Below the pieces are notes generated by a model, which saw only the letters and a list, made by a program, of their open reading frames with translations, was not told where the DNA came from and made no database searches. 64,000 nt of DNA from Silene conica (lineage: Eukaryota > Streptophyta > Magnoliopsida > Caryophyllales > Caryophyllaceae), in the NCBI GenBank assembly GCA_029255685.2, contig CM055318.2:69969136-70033135 (forward strand), written 5' to 3'. A program made the translations under genes and the position numbers. The first letter of the stretch is position 1. The number at the start of each line of letters is the position of its first letter. Below, piece by piece: positions 9,696-21,939 of this stretch.

Positions 9696-11518
9696 TTTAT
9701 ATAAAGCGCAACAATTGAATATTCGGACAGGATTTCATCAACACGTGGCTACAGAATTTTCCATGTTGCAAACAATCACTACAATTATCAAAATATCAAA
9801 CTTTATCATGGATCTTCACTTTGAAAACATCTTGAAACTTTTGAAACATTGAAGTGGTAATTGTGGCAATTTTTTAACACGAATCGAAAATGCAATTTTA
9901 CTACCTACAGATCGAAAACAAAGCTACACGAAAACATTCTGACTCTTCTTTACGAAAAGATTGTCCTTGTAAATTGTAGCTAATGAAATATGAAAATTTA
10001 ACGATAAAAGTAAACGAATTCACAAGACTAGCACTTCCTTAATTCACATGTATACCAATTAATAATTCAAAATATTGTGGTCAGATTTTAAGCATAGCAT
10101 TATGCAAATCACTTTGTGGCATAACAATATACATGAAGAAGTTATAAAGATTATTATCGCGGGGAATTAAACACAGATATACCATTAATATATGAAAGGA
10201 CATCAACATGATTCACATTGTTAAAAATACTCACAATTACTTATAACAATTAGATTGCTATATCATGCTAATAACTTTACCAGTTAAATTCATTCTACCA
10301 CGTGTCCAGACTCTTCTCTGATGAACATGACTTTAACATTACATATGAACACCACATAATTATTTTGAGCTCATATCAATAGAAAGCGCTAGCGGCTGTA
10401 TAGTTGAAACTACTTTGCATAAAACTCAACGAAATAACAAGGTTATATTATCATATAATAACGTTCATCTTCATATCATATGTCTATCGTACATACTACT
10501 AATGCCATACTAGAACATTACATAGTTACATTACAGAATTCATATTGATTAAACTTTTATATTGAAACTTACAAAACTTACAATTTAAACAATCAAATAT
10601 CATGTAGCAACTTCCAAAAATTGTAATTAAATAACTGTCCAGCCATTTTGTGAACCGTTATAGTTTTTGAGAAATATAATGAATTCACTAATCATAGGAA
10701 AAATAATCAAATGCAAAACTTAAGGGAATTATTTATAACAAATTTTTCAACTCGGTTGGTCTGAACAGAAACATTACAGCAATTAAACAAAAAATTGGGC
10801 AAATTGCAAAAATCACTATTAAATAACGACTCGTTAAGATTTTACGTGACTTATCATTTTGAAAACTGGAATGAATATTCTAAACAGTGAAGTTGGAATT
10901 ATACATAAAAAATAAATATGTTTTAAATGGTTTATTTTCCAAAAACATGGGTCAAAACAGAACTGTGCAGTGACAATCTGACCACTGTCGACTAAAATAT
11001 TTATTTCTCTCAAAATATAAGTCGTTTTAACATGAAACCAAAAGCATAGGAAATCTAACTCAAAATTTTATCATACAAAAAATTTTCACATTCATATAGA
11101 AAACACATTTTAAATGGCAGCCCGTACAAACAAGGTAACATTCTGAAAATTTATCAAAATTTTTGTTCCTAAAAAAAACAACTTAACATTATCACATTTA
11201 AACACAACCATTCTTCTTCCAAACATGTTGACATATAATTTGAAGCATTGAAATCACATTGTGCCAATTTAACGGGTATTCATTATTTCAAACCGAAATT
11301 GTCATTTACATGACGGTGAAGATTGTGAAATTGAAAAGTAGCGTCAACGAAATAATTCAATAGTTATACATATATGAACAATGCATTAGTTCTTACCATC
11401 GTAACAATCACAACATAATGGTACGTAAATATGTATCCCAGAAATCACCAAGGTGCCACTTATTGAATACTGACTCTATAACTAAACTAATTGTGTGTAA
11501 AAAGAAATTGCCATGTAA

Positions 11519-12118
11519 ACTTTAAGTACGATCTATGCAACAAATAACTTTATAGCATTCATGGCTTGGGGTAACACATTCCGCATATCACTAGACATGG
11601 ATTACTATAACATATAAATCTGATCATTTATATCCAAATACCAACCAATATATTACATAGCTACGATAGTCATTTAATAACCAGATATCATATGGACATT
11701 TCGAAACACCAAAATCATATGATCTTATCACCCAAATTATTGTCCAATAAATATACATCTATTCTCTGAAAAGTCCACATTCAATCATTCAGATCAATTA
11801 ATATTTCAGTATCAATCACATTCTTCCAATACACACATTAACCATAACTCACATCATTACTTACCTCATTCCGCTCCTGCATAACTGTTAGTACAATATA
11901 GGCAACGTCTGATCTTTTATTTTGATAGATATTACCCACACTCTGCATCACTCACGGTTTACCAGATTAGACTGAAAGGGCCAGTGGCTTGGTTTGAGGC
12001 CGGGGCCCTAGCTCATCCCAATCCTGGGAGCTCCTAACAGTTACTAACCTAGGGTTCATTTTATTAGACTCTTCCTATGTTCATTATTATTCTTTTAGTT
12101 TAGGCTTGAGGATCGTTC
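11519..12118 (-). mobile_element. Probable internal leader of a degraded minus-strand gypsy element
   Basis: No open frame of note. The right part (about 11930-12118) leads directly into a primer-binding site read on the minus strand. Where block B's own flank ends and the retroelement leader begins is not clear; the first few hundred bases may be the original flank of block B. Confidence 0.35.
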
Positions 12119-12130
12119 GCTCTGATACCA
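12119..12130 (-). other. tRNA-Met primer-binding site
   Basis: Minus strand TGGTATCAGAGC, three bases from an LTR edge. Confidence 0.65.
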
Positions 12131-12573
12131 CTTTTTAACACCCCCATTTACCTAGGAGCTTGTACTAGGACTTCTAGGATAAATGAGACTGTTACCATCC
12201 TGGATAAACCAGGGTAGTAGATGATCATAGTGAAAGTCAAACAGTACTTTAAGTTATTTAAACGATAGTCTGAAAACTGATACAAAGTATAGTCCAAAAC
12301 CAAAACTCTAAAACAACTGAAACTGTAACAAATGAACTATTACAAGTGAGACTATGTGTACTACTTGATGTGTACTATAGCTAAGTAAGTCCAATCCATG
12401 TCTCTCTCCAAGCCCCACTTCCTAGTCCATCTGTCTCTGACCTAAAAAGTCTACTCCTCATTCCGGATCATAGTAGGTGAATACGAATACACTGTCAACC
12501 TCGCGGTTGAGTAGGATAACACAATAATCATAAATACAACAAAGATGATATACAATGCCATGATATGCTCGAG

Positions 12574-12626
12574 CTCAATCTCAATCTCAATCTCATTCTC
12601 ATTCTCATCCTCAATTTCATTTTCAA
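12574..12626. repeat. Imperfect (CTCAAT/CTCATT) hexamer array
   Basis: Consecutive CTCAAT, CTCATT, CTCATC and TTCATT hexamers. Translated on the minus strand they give a spurious Glu/Asn-rich peptide; I do not regard that as a gene. Confidence 0.75.
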
Positions 12627-13374
12627 ACTCGTAACAGCCAGTCATACCGAACCTCCCGGCAGACTATAATCGGCCGTCGCCGAACACCAGCATAACAACT
12701 GAGGTCACCAGGTGTAGTCCTGCAGAACTAGCCTGGGCCCAATAATATATCATCATCTCGAATCCGTATCCAATGCATATGTCATGCTTATGAATGCAAC
12801 AGTAATAATAACTCATCATAACCAATATGATCTGCATATCATTCATGCTCATCATCCACATCATACACTCATACACTCATCATCCATTCATAACATATAA
12901 CAGTAGTATAGTGACAGTGTATCCTACCTGGAATAGCAAGTCTGCAAATAGCAACCACCGTCTAGAAATATTCCACTTCAAATTCCGTTCCTATAAATAT
13001 TACTTATATTAAATTCTACTCAGACAATCAACACTACTAAATCACTTGATCATGTTCTTAAGAGATTTACGTATAACACATTGTGATTATATACATATAA
13101 ACATGCCCATATACATACCAATTACCATTAATTAATCATACATATCAATTATAATTAATCAAGTATAAACTTACTATTTTAGACTTATTAATTATAGACG
13201 TACTAAATAGAGCATACGATCAATTAACCAATTATCACAATACTCATTAATAATAATAATAATAATAATATCAATAACATATTATTATACAATTATAACT
13301 CATAACAATAATAATTAATATTAATTACACTAATAAAATTAATAATGCTATTATCATTACCATCATACCATTAC

Positions 13375-13424
<50 letters not shown>
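13375..13424. repeat. (ATA)n microsatellite, about 16 repeats
   Basis: Uninterrupted ATA/TAA repeat of about 50 bp; a shorter related run lies at 13250-13270. Confidence 0.95.
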
Positions 13425-13426
<2 letters not shown>

Positions 13427-14488
13427 TGTGATGATTAGGAAACAAAAACAAAACCAACAATTCTTAGACCACGACATACTACCGTGACCAACATACAACA
13501 GTACCCAGAATCGCGACCGAACACCTCGTCAAACACCAGTCACCACACTGTCTTCAACCCCTAACTTCTCTACTGGCACCACCGGGCTCGCCTCTGAGCC
13601 ATGGTGGTTCCAGGGAGAAGGTCAGTGGCCGCTGATTACTATCGCCACCACCCAAACGCCTGCATCCAAACCCCAACACCCACGTTATTCTGTTCTAATC
13701 GCAACAGACCCTTACCACGAGAATCCCTATTAACACCGACACAACACCTCACAACCACCGTGACAACAACCAATCTAACACCCTGACTACCACCTTTATA
13801 AAAAAAACCTAACACCCATAACAACCATGTTTAGGAAATATATCGAATCCATACACAAAACCATGCTTTTGACTCAGGCGACAAACAACCACTACTGGTG
13901 GTCCTAGGTGGTCAACGACGGTGTCACTATGGTCCAAAACACAACTACTAATATCATAGATTGCCACTATAAAAAGAATCACGACTACAACATTAAAACA
14001 CGATTGGAATATGTGGTTCAAAAGAGAAGGAGAAACTGCGAATATGGGGACATCGGTGAACTTACCCTCTTCCTGGTGTAAACGACGGACCTTAGGACCC
14101 TTAAACCACCGTGTAAAACCCTCCTTGGTATACCCAGATGTGGCGGCAACAAAGTTGTGGGTGAGTTGAGTGTCGATTAGGTCAAAGTAGGGTTGGGGAA
14201 GGGGTTTGTAAGGCGGCAGGGAAACAACAAGTGCTGAACGTGTGTGTAAAATTATGTGATTGTTGATATGGGTTGTTTAGTTGCACGCAAAACGAGGCCC
14301 AACCGTGTAACTTAAAACACGATATATTAACTAACACTCAAACCCGACACTACACTAATAACATATAAAATATAAAAACACGTATTCGATAAATTAATAA
14401 TCGAATATAAACTAATCAAATATTATCAACCACATCCAAATAATAATTAAATATTTAAAATAAATATAGTAAAATACGGAGTATTACA

Positions 14489-14820
14489 GTTTGGCTGAAA
14501 GAACAAGGCAAGAATAAGGGGTAAGGCTCTGAGCCGGCCGGCAGCCGGTCTCCAACCGGCTCACTGTCCCGCTGTCGCATATTATAAACAAATAAAATCC
14601 CCATTTTCACCTCATTTCTTCCCATTTTTCAGATTTCCCCTTCCCTTTGTACCTTCCCTCTCTACAAAAACTCCCCAAAAACCATCCCAAAACAAATCAA
14701 TTCAAAACCTTCATCCATTTCCTCCAAATTCATCATGTCGGGAAGAAGTGAAAGGCGATCAAAATCTAGGAACGATCCTACCGCGGGGCGCGAGAGAGGA
14801 GAAAACCCCGATATGTTCAC
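14489..14820 (+). mobile_element. Retroelement-like fragment with TATA-like motif and short gag-like start (tentative)
   Basis: A GC-rich palindromic patch (GAGCCGGCCGGCAGCCGG, 14532-14549) resembles patches in the Tekay LTRs. It is followed by ATATTATAAACAAATAAAATCC, a C-rich leader and an ATG at 14734 opening MSGRSERRSKSRNDPTAGRE before a stop near 14834. This looks like the 5' start of a retroelement transcript and gag cut off after about 33 codons. It is an inference from layout; no family domain is present. Confidence 0.3.
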
Positions 14821-15109
14821 TTATTATATATCTTAGAAAAAACAATATAGTCAAGATGTATATTCTATATGCATATTATATATAATGTCATCGTTATTCA
14901 TTTGTATAACTGTTTTGATTTTATAGCAATATTTACATTTTTTGGTACTCAATTTCATGTTTAAAATTTTAATTAAAACATGCATTTTAACGTATTATCA
15001 ATATAATAGAAATTGAATGCAAAATGTTCACGTATTATTGACACTATTCTGTAATATTAATTATGCACCATATTTTTTCTAAAAATATACCCGTGCAATT
15101 TTACACTGG

Positions 15110-15550
15110 TTGAAAACTAGTTTATTTTAATATTCGTGCAACACAGGGATAAGAAAACTATACTAGTTATTATAATTTAAAACAAAAAAAAACTAATTGA
15201 ACACAACAACAATACAACGTGCCTGGTCATCAACCACACCATTCGACTCTGATACAAGACCATCACCATTAGCAACTGACCTCCGTCCAACGTCAACGTC
15301 GACCATCGTGTCGTCCACCACAAGACTACAAGAGTTGTGTTTTTATGTTTAGGGAAAAAGGTAGAGTTTGAAAACTTTAAGAAAAAAAAATGTACGTGAA
15401 AGAATAAATTTCGTATGTAAAAAAAATAATTCCGTTAATTAATGTCAGGTCATCAAAATCTAAGGTTTATTTAACATCCGTTAAGATAGAGGATATCATG
15501 GCACAAACATAACATCTCAAGAATATCATGAAACAATGCCCTTTCTATAA
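15110..15550. repeat. Block D, copy 1
   Basis: Matches 16318-16770 and 29585-30010. Shared marks are TTATTATAATTTAAAACAAA, a GC-richer core with CGTCAACGTCGACCATCGTG, and the end AACATCCGTTAAGATAGAGG. No open frame is kept among copies. Sequence just left of it (14830-14935) also matches the left flank of copy 3 (29490-29575). Confidence 0.8.
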
Positions 15551-16317
15551 AAGAGAGGGTTGAGCGAGCTTGTGAAAAGTTGGAAACATGAGCTTTTCTG
15601 CAATCGTTTTTAGAATAATAATTTCCAGAATATTAATATTTATTAATAACTAAACCGAATTTATTTTTTTAAGAAAATTCAAAACTTCAAAAATAAAAAA
15701 TTATTATTATTGTTTATTTACTAACTAAAACAAAAATTTTAAAAATAAATTTCAAAATTATTAATTGATTCTACTAGATATTACATAAATATTTATTTTA
15801 CAAATAAAATCGTTAAATTTTGTTAAGAGAATAAAATTTAAACAAAATAACAAAATTTCCTATATTAATGTTAACTACATGTTAACTAGACTTGTAAAAT
15901 TTCTAAACTACCCTAAAACTAACTAATATTATTTAGCTTTGGTTATCTACGTGTCGCGACGTGATTCGTTGTGTATTGACTTTACCATACACAATGTGTA
16001 TCCGTAGCCTTTTCCGAAATATATGTCATGTTAGTTATATCACTAACTTTTAATTAAGTTACTTTTTTTCAAGATAAAAATGATTGTAAATTTGTAAGAC
16101 ACTTGACTCCATTATATCATTTCAGATGTATTGTTTGGAACCTTTTATTCCTTAATCATTCTTTCATACCACATTTTCTAAATTTTCTACTTCTCTCAAT
16201 ATAGACACGACGTTAAGTTAGTAACTGACTGAAGACTAAAAGGATAGTATATCAAACATTAAATTTATGATTAGTGTTTTACAACTAAAAAGGTAGTACA
16301 ATACACTATAATTGCAA
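15551..16317. other. AT-rich spacer between block D copies
   Basis: Contains a 130-bp scrap matching block F (16015-16145 with 6265-6400). Otherwise nothing coding or repetitive that I can support. Confidence 0.5.
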
Positions 16318-16770
16318 CTTATTTTAATATTTGTGTAACGCACGGACAAGAAACTAGTTATTATAATTTAAAACAAAAAAAGCTAATTGATATTAAAAAA
16401 AAAAGAAAAGAAAAGATGAACAATGAAACGCAACAACATTACAACGTGCGTGGTCATCAACAACTCCATTCGACTCCGATACCGACCATCACCATCAGCA
16501 ACTGACCTCTGTCCAACGCCAACGCCGACCATCGTGCCATCCACCACAAGAATTGTGTTTTTATGTTTAGGAAAAAGGTAGAGTTTGAAAACTTTATGAA
16601 AAAAATGTACGTGAAATAATAAATTCCGTATGTGAAAAAAATAACTCATCGGTTAATTAATGTCAGGTCATCAAAATCTAACGTTTATTTAACATCCGTT
16701 AAGATAGAGGATATCATGGCACAAACATGACATCTGGAGATATCATGAAACAACCCTCCTTCTATAAAAG
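16318..16770. repeat. Block D, copy 2
   Basis: Second copy, about 1.2 kb downstream of copy 1. Similarity with copy 3 continues to about 16880 (CCCACTTTCTATGAGGTATTTAATTACCCT), the point where copy 3 is cut by the copia element at 30124. This copy therefore shows sequence from beyond that insertion. Confidence 0.8.
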
Positions 16771-17639
16771 AAATAAAATTTAATCATATCTATTGGTTGA
16801 TTTTGTTAAGAGAATGAATTTTTTTTAATTTGTGTAGGACTCCCACTTTCTATGAGGTATTTAATTACCCTATTTCATCTCACCTCTTTTAATTATTCTC
16901 TATCACATACAATTTAACATTAAAATTTATTGAATATTAAAATTTACAAATAATTATTACAAATAAAATATGAATAATAAAAAGTTACATAATAAAAAAA
17001 CACAAGTACGAGTAAAAAAAAAAACACAGGATCAATATTTCTAATAAAAAATCTGCCAATTCTAAAACCATGACAAATAAAATTTATCTTTTATATTAGT
17101 GATGAAATAGATTGGATTTTATGGTAGAAAGAAATTAAATTGCATATATTGATAATTGATAATTTAAAATAATTTATATATTTCTTACTTATTTTTTATA
17201 TTGAATTATATTTGTATTAATTAGTCAAACAAATTAATGAATAATCAGATATTTAAAAATAGACTTGTATATTTATTGTACAACTATAAAACTAATTCTT
17301 GAAAAGAATAGCTTGAAAGACTTGAAAAAAATTAAAAGGTGCGATAAAAATTTGTGTTTAATTTAAATCATTTTACTCCTATATTTAATTATGACATGTA
17401 TCAATCCTTCACTTTTGCTTAAACTCTTTAAAAAATCTATTTGACTATTTATCATCGTGAGTACTTTCGAACTTGATCACTAATTCACTATTGTAGTTAG
17501 ACTACTCACATACGATCTCTAATTAAAAAAAATCCGACCGTGCTCAATTACGTAGAATCTTAATTATACTCAAAGACGTTGTCCTAGCTATTGTAAATTA
17601 ATTAATCTACTACGTACCTTATCACTAATTCAATATTAC
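16771..17639. other. AT-rich upstream region of gene copy 2, no gene seen
   Basis: Very AT-rich. The first 110 bp continue the similarity with block D copy 3. Homology with the region upstream of gene copy 1 starts only near 17640, so the two gene copies share less than about 190 bp of sequence before the start codon and have different distal upstream regions. Confidence 0.55.
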
Positions 17640-17721
17640 TAATCTCTAATTCTTTGTATATTTAAATTATTATTACTACTTGTATTTGACTTGATATGAA
17701 ACACATGCACCATGAAATACC

Positions 17722-17732
17722 ATATATATAAA
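17722..17732 (+). promoter_or_regulatory. TATA box of prolamin-like gene copy 2
   Basis: ATATATATAAA followed by CCCC, about 100 bp before the start codon, equivalent to 7108-7120 but with a TA run two bases shorter. Confidence 0.7.
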
Positions 17733-17828
17733 CCCCTGCTGCCAATTCCATTCACATATCTCACAATTCACCTCTCAATTCTCTCTTTCAATACACAAAC
17801 AAATCCCGAACACAAAGATAACATCACA

Positions 17829-18401
17829 ATGAAGGTTTTTGCAATCTGTTTTCTCGTTTTGTTGTTGGCCATTATCGCCAATGCCCAAGTTGAACAACAA
17901 ACCAAATCCGAAACTGACCCGGAAGCCATATTTATGCATCCATGGTTCCACCCGCATCCATTCCTACACGAACATCACCGTTTCCCATTCCCACACCCAC
18001 ACTTCCACCCACACTTTCACTTTCCCGGTTTCCCATTCCCTTACGCCGCTCAACCACCAACCTCCCCGAGCACCGGTGACTCTGACAACTCGGAGGACTT
18101 AGACGCACTTTTGAAATTTCCATTCCACCCACACCTTAGATTCCCATTCCATCCCCACCATATGGCTACCAAAGAACAGAGGGAGTGCTTCATGGCCGTC
18201 CACGACAAGAAGATGGGAGCTTGTTTACACGATCTTCATCACTATATTATGACACGTAATGTTAAACTTGGCGCGCAGTGTTGCGGTGCTCTTGAGAAGA
18301 TCGAAGATGCTTGCCAACCACTTGTTAAGCATCCTCTACCAATATTGGAGGGTATCATTACCCACCATTGTTCCGCTTCTGCTCCATCGCCATCCACTTA
18401 A
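17829..18401 (+). CDS. Secreted His/Phe/Pro-rich protein with prolamin-like domain, copy 2
   Basis: The 190-residue product is identical with that of copy 1: signal peptide (1-19, ANA cleavage motif), His/Phe/Pro repeats (37-111) and a six-cysteine prolamin-like domain (Cys 120, 132, 151, 152, 162, 181). By eye the coding DNA differs at two positions only, both silent third positions (Pro CCC/CCA and Ser TCT/TCC near 18054 and 18066), while the 3' UTR just after the stop already shows several changes. That pattern fits recent duplication with constraint, or gene conversion. The start was chosen as for copy 1. An LTR element begins 224 bp after the stop codon, but both AATAAA motifs (18450 and 18519) lie before it, so the transcript should be able to end normally. 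Confidence 0.85.
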   Translation: MKVFAICFLVLLLAIIANAQVEQQTKSETDPEAIFMHPWFHPHPFLHEHHRFPFPHPHFHPHFHFPGFPFPYAAQPPTSPSTGDSDNSEDLDALLKFPFHPHLRFPFHPHHMATKEQRECFMAVHDKKMGACLHDLHHYIMTRNVKLGAQCCGALEKIEDACQPLVKHPLPILEGIITHHCSASAPSPST

Positions 18402-18449
18402 TTATATTATTGTGTTTTACAGAGATTTAATAGTTATAATTAGATTATT

Positions 18450-18524
18450 AATAAATGTCGTTAGATTATGTTAATTAGGACAATGATTAGCATGATATTG
18501 ATATACGTAGTTAGATGGAATAAA
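18450..18524 (+). terminator. Candidate polyadenylation signals of copy 2
   Basis: AATAAA at 18450-18455 and 18519-18524, the same two sites as in copy 1. Confidence 0.5.
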
Positions 18525-18625
18525 GATGTGCATGACTGCATGCATGGAGCTTCTCAACGTAGTCTTTTGGTCTTACTAAATTGCTACTATTATCATACGA
18601 TTATTAAATTATAATTATAAGTTGC

Positions 18626-19719
18626 TGATGAGTTTATCGATCCGGTACTTAAGAGGGGGAGGGGGTGAATTAAGTACTCCCTTTTTTAAAAAAAACTTTT
18701 ACTCTACTAATTTCGTTGACAGCACACAAACGGATTTAAACAGTATTGAAGATTGTCCAAAATATTGTAACTTGTGCTGAGATTGTGAAATTAGTTACGA
18801 GATAAAAAGACGAATGAAACGACGAAGTACGAAAACTGAAATAAAGAATAGAAGCGAGACACGCGATTTTTAACGTGGTTCGACCTACTCTCTAAAGGTC
18901 TACGTCCACCCCTTTCTCTTATTATTTTTATAACCAAACCCGATTACAAAAACAATCCCCACGATCAACCCGATCGTGCAACTCGAGTACAACCCGTACT
19001 CCAAATATTTTTCTTACAACTGAGTGAATGAAAAAACACTGATTACAATTTTTGTCTCCTTGAAATATTCAATAGATGTGAACAAAGGAGAGCAAAAATA
19101 TCCTACGAGTAAACGAACTTGCTTTAATCAATGTCGGTCTTGAAAGTACGATTTAGCGAAACTGTTTGCAAGAATTACTTGGATAGAAGACTTTGGTAAA
19201 AACGTTCTTTAGCAAAAACCCAGTTTCTGAAAACTTACAACTTGCTTAAAAGATTGACTTTTTTAAGAATGAAAACAAGTTTGTATGTTTTGTTACCTTT
19301 GACGTTTTCTACTTCAAGTATTATATACTTGTTCAACTTATGAAGACTTTGGCAAAGAATAAAATCTTTGAAAATCTTTTGACAGTAATTTGAGGTTGAT
19401 TAGAAATCAACTTCCTTTATTTGACAAAGATTTTTATTCACAAAATAATTCTTGTTTGTTTAGAAAGATATTTCCAAAAACAATTGATTCCAAAATTATT
19501 TTGATATTTTAAACCGTACTTTATTGGACCGAAAACAAGGATTAGTCACAAGTCCGATACCCTTACAATTTATCTATGTAGATCACGAGTTTAGGCCATC
19601 TTCATTTCCAAATGCTAGCCTTGTTCGAAACCTGTCAACAACACATCTAGACACACCATTAAGCCGGAGAATGGTTTTGATATAGAAGACTTGTCATCAT
19701 CAACACAATAAGTCCAACA
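18626..19719 (-). repeat. 3' LTR of the gag-only element
   Basis: Left-hand LTR on the plus strand, 1,094 bp, near-identical with 24146-25239. Confidence 0.9.
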
Positions 19720-19735
19720 AATTCCCCCTTTGATG
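19720..19735 (-). other. Polypurine tract of the gag-only element
   Basis: Minus strand CATCAAAGGGGGAATT directly before the LTR start TGTTGGAC, the expected plus-strand primer position. Confidence 0.75.
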
Positions 19736-20158
19736 ATGGCAAGTCCCTATAATAAAAGTTCCCCCTCAACACAAGATCCCAACTTCAATAAGATCAAGAC
19801 AAAGATGACGAAAGTGGAAATATGAAACAAATCAGTTTAAATATCATAGGCCAAAGTTCTAGAGATAACATAAGAGAAAACCATCTTAAACATGGGTCGA
19901 ATAATTAGTAGCTAAACATAGTAACCCAAAAGAGCCATAATTTTCCCCCTCTTGACATCATCAAAAGGAGAAAGTAATCAAAACATTGTCTGCACGACGA
20001 CCATGGCCAAAAAGTTTTCAATACAATCACCGGACACAGTCAATAAACATCATTATAATACGCATAAGACCATGCAAGAGAGTATCAGAATATACACATC
20101 CACCAAAATATAGTCAGGCAAAAGGAAGTCAAAGTATGATAGGGATAGGGAAGGATGG

Positions 20159-21174
20159 TCAGGGCTGTTTAGGAAATTGGTTAAGAAGTTGCTCGAGGAT
20201 AGCTGGGATAGATAACAAAGGAAGAAGGGCATCTTTGAGTTCTACTAGTTCAGCCGTGAATTTCCCTAAACCACCAATCACAGTTTCAGAAAGAGCCGCC
20301 AGTTGAGTCGCAACCTCAGTCCCACTTGAAGCACGATTATAACCCTCTTCATGTAACCCAACTAGGTGACCATCCATAATCCGAAGATGCATTTGACCCA
20401 TTTCTCATACAATCTTTAAGAGACACACAATATCCTTCATCATCAGACATAATCTGCTTTTGCCATAGCACATGAGTTAACCACATACCGGAGTTCCCTT
20501 TTCTTTGATTCCGAACTCGACTGAATAACAACTTCCCGGAAGTACTATGTGGTAAAAAAGACGAACACGTTGTGAGAGAATGATGTCAGACAATCCCAGA
20601 GATTCCAGATGCGCCAACACCCGTTCCTTGTCGACAGAGGTGGCAAGAACGGCTTTGACATTGGGCGCATCATCAGCGACAACTTCAACAGCCATAACAT
20701 TTCTCTTTCTCTTGACTTATTTGTGTTTGCCATTGGATAAAGTATCTTAAGTGTGCATATTTTCAGTAAATGCTTCATCCCAATTATCAACAACATCAAG
20801 AACCAACTTTTCCCTTTTTTTGATATGGGTTCCCTGGACTCCTTACTACACCAGAAGCGACTGGTTCATTTATAACAATTCCCCGACGAGTTCGAGAGGC
20901 GCGCTTTTGTGACATTGGGGAAGAACGATCCGACTGAACGAATACTTCGTTTTCTGTGATTGGAGGCGCGAGAGTTTCTGCATAAACAAGTTTGGGTTTT
21001 GGACTTGACTTGGATTTTGAATTTTTTGGTGGTTTCCGGTTGAGTGACTGACGGAGATAAGGTGTCGATTTTGGGAGTTTGGTTAGTGGGTTGGGCTTTG
21101 GAGCGAGTGGGACGGTTTGGAGTGGCGATGAGGTGGCGGAAGCAAGAACGGTGGAGGTTTTTCCTCTTCGCCAT
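20159..21174 (-). pseudogene. Accessory open reading frame of the gag-only element, broken
   Basis: Downstream of gag on the same strand, where pol would be expected, four overlapping frames read as parts of one protein. A start in AACAATGGCG context at 21174 opens a basic, Ser/Thr/Pro-rich N-terminus (MAKRKNLHRS). A middle part contains HLESLGLSDIILSQRVRLFY, then MWLTHVLWQKQIMSDDEGYC. The last part contains a Leu/Ala-rich helix-like end (VATQLAALSETVIGGLGKF). Frame changes at about 20860, 20530 and 20400 and scattered stops break it. I do not recognise the family; some plant copia elements carry extra frames after pol, and here one may have replaced pol. Whether it is captured host sequence or an element gene is open. 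Confidence 0.4.
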
Positions 21175-21939
21175 TGTTGAGGGTAAGGAGAGAATTTTTA
21201 TGTTTGGGATTAAGTTTGGGAAAGTGGTAAGGAATTGGGTTTATGTTGGTTTTAGGATAGGCTAGACGATGAAGGGAGGTAATGTGGGTTTGGGCTAATT
21301 TTGGTGGGTAAATTATTGGGCTGAGTATGGATAGGATTGAATTTTGCCAAAACCAATTTCATATGAGCATGTACAAGTGATAACACCTCAAGAATAAGTC
21401 GACACATTACTAGTTTATATGAGAGAACCAGAACCGACTAGAGTAAGTGAATTGTATCTAGACTGTGAGGACAAAAGACGAAAAAGCAGACAAGTAATCA
21501 AGACATCTCCAAATTAGTCAATCATAGAAGGATTAATTAGGTCGTACGTTACTCCGAGCTACTATTTAGAAGACCTAAATCTAGACGGATTTTCTCAAAT
21601 AGTCCTCTAGCCAATGGCCTAGAAAAAAAAATCAGACAACTGATCTTCAGTTTTACAAAATTTCAAGCAAATATTCCATTTTTCCACATTATCACACAAA
21701 AAAACAAACAAGTGAAAACCTTTTACCAACAATACATCATCCATGAAATGTGAGAGAGACTTACCATTTTTGCAAATACTAATTAACTATCTCACCCTTT
21801 TTGTCGTCTCTGAATGTCACCTTTCCACCATTGTAAGCCCTTAACGAGAGGAATTGGTTCTTATTACCTGTCATAAGTCATGAATATCCACTAACAAGAT
21901 ACCAACGGTGGCCTCCTCTCATATGGCCCTGAAATAAGA

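Larger units (their letters stand above)
8068..11518. repeat. Block B, copy 1, duplicated at 57160-60344
   Basis: About 3.45 kb matching 57160-60344 with few substitutions. Differences are a 278-bp segment present only here (9069-9346) and a roughly 20-bp deletion here near 9400. It contains an EF-hand exon relic and a 72-bp tandem duplication. From about 9700 to 11518 it is AT-rich and I see no gene. The match ends exactly where a CACTA element interrupts the other copy. Confidence 0.85.
12134..14488 (-). mobile_element. Degraded gypsy (Tekay-like) LTR, about 2.35 kb
   Basis: On the minus strand it begins TGTAATACTCCGTATTTTAC and ends GGGGGTGTTAAA beside the primer site. Start and length resemble the Tekay LTRs elsewhere in the window (TGTAACATCCCGTATTTTCG, about 2.9 kb), but the final CA is mutated and interior similarity by eye is low. 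No partner LTR or coding region was found, so it is a truncated remnant. It contains CTCAAT hexamers (12574-12626) and an ATA microsatellite. Confidence 0.55.

Noticed and set aside
12451-12645. Glu/Asn-rich minus-strand peptide
   Set aside because: Produced by the CTCAAT hexamer array inside a degraded LTR.
15543-16357. Helitron with TC...CTAG ends (TTCTATAAAAGAG ... hairpin CGTGTAACGCACGG then CTAGT)
   Set aside because: The motifs are suggestive, but homology among block D copies runs across the supposed 3' terminus and the hairpin is imperfect in all copies, so I cannot support the boundaries.
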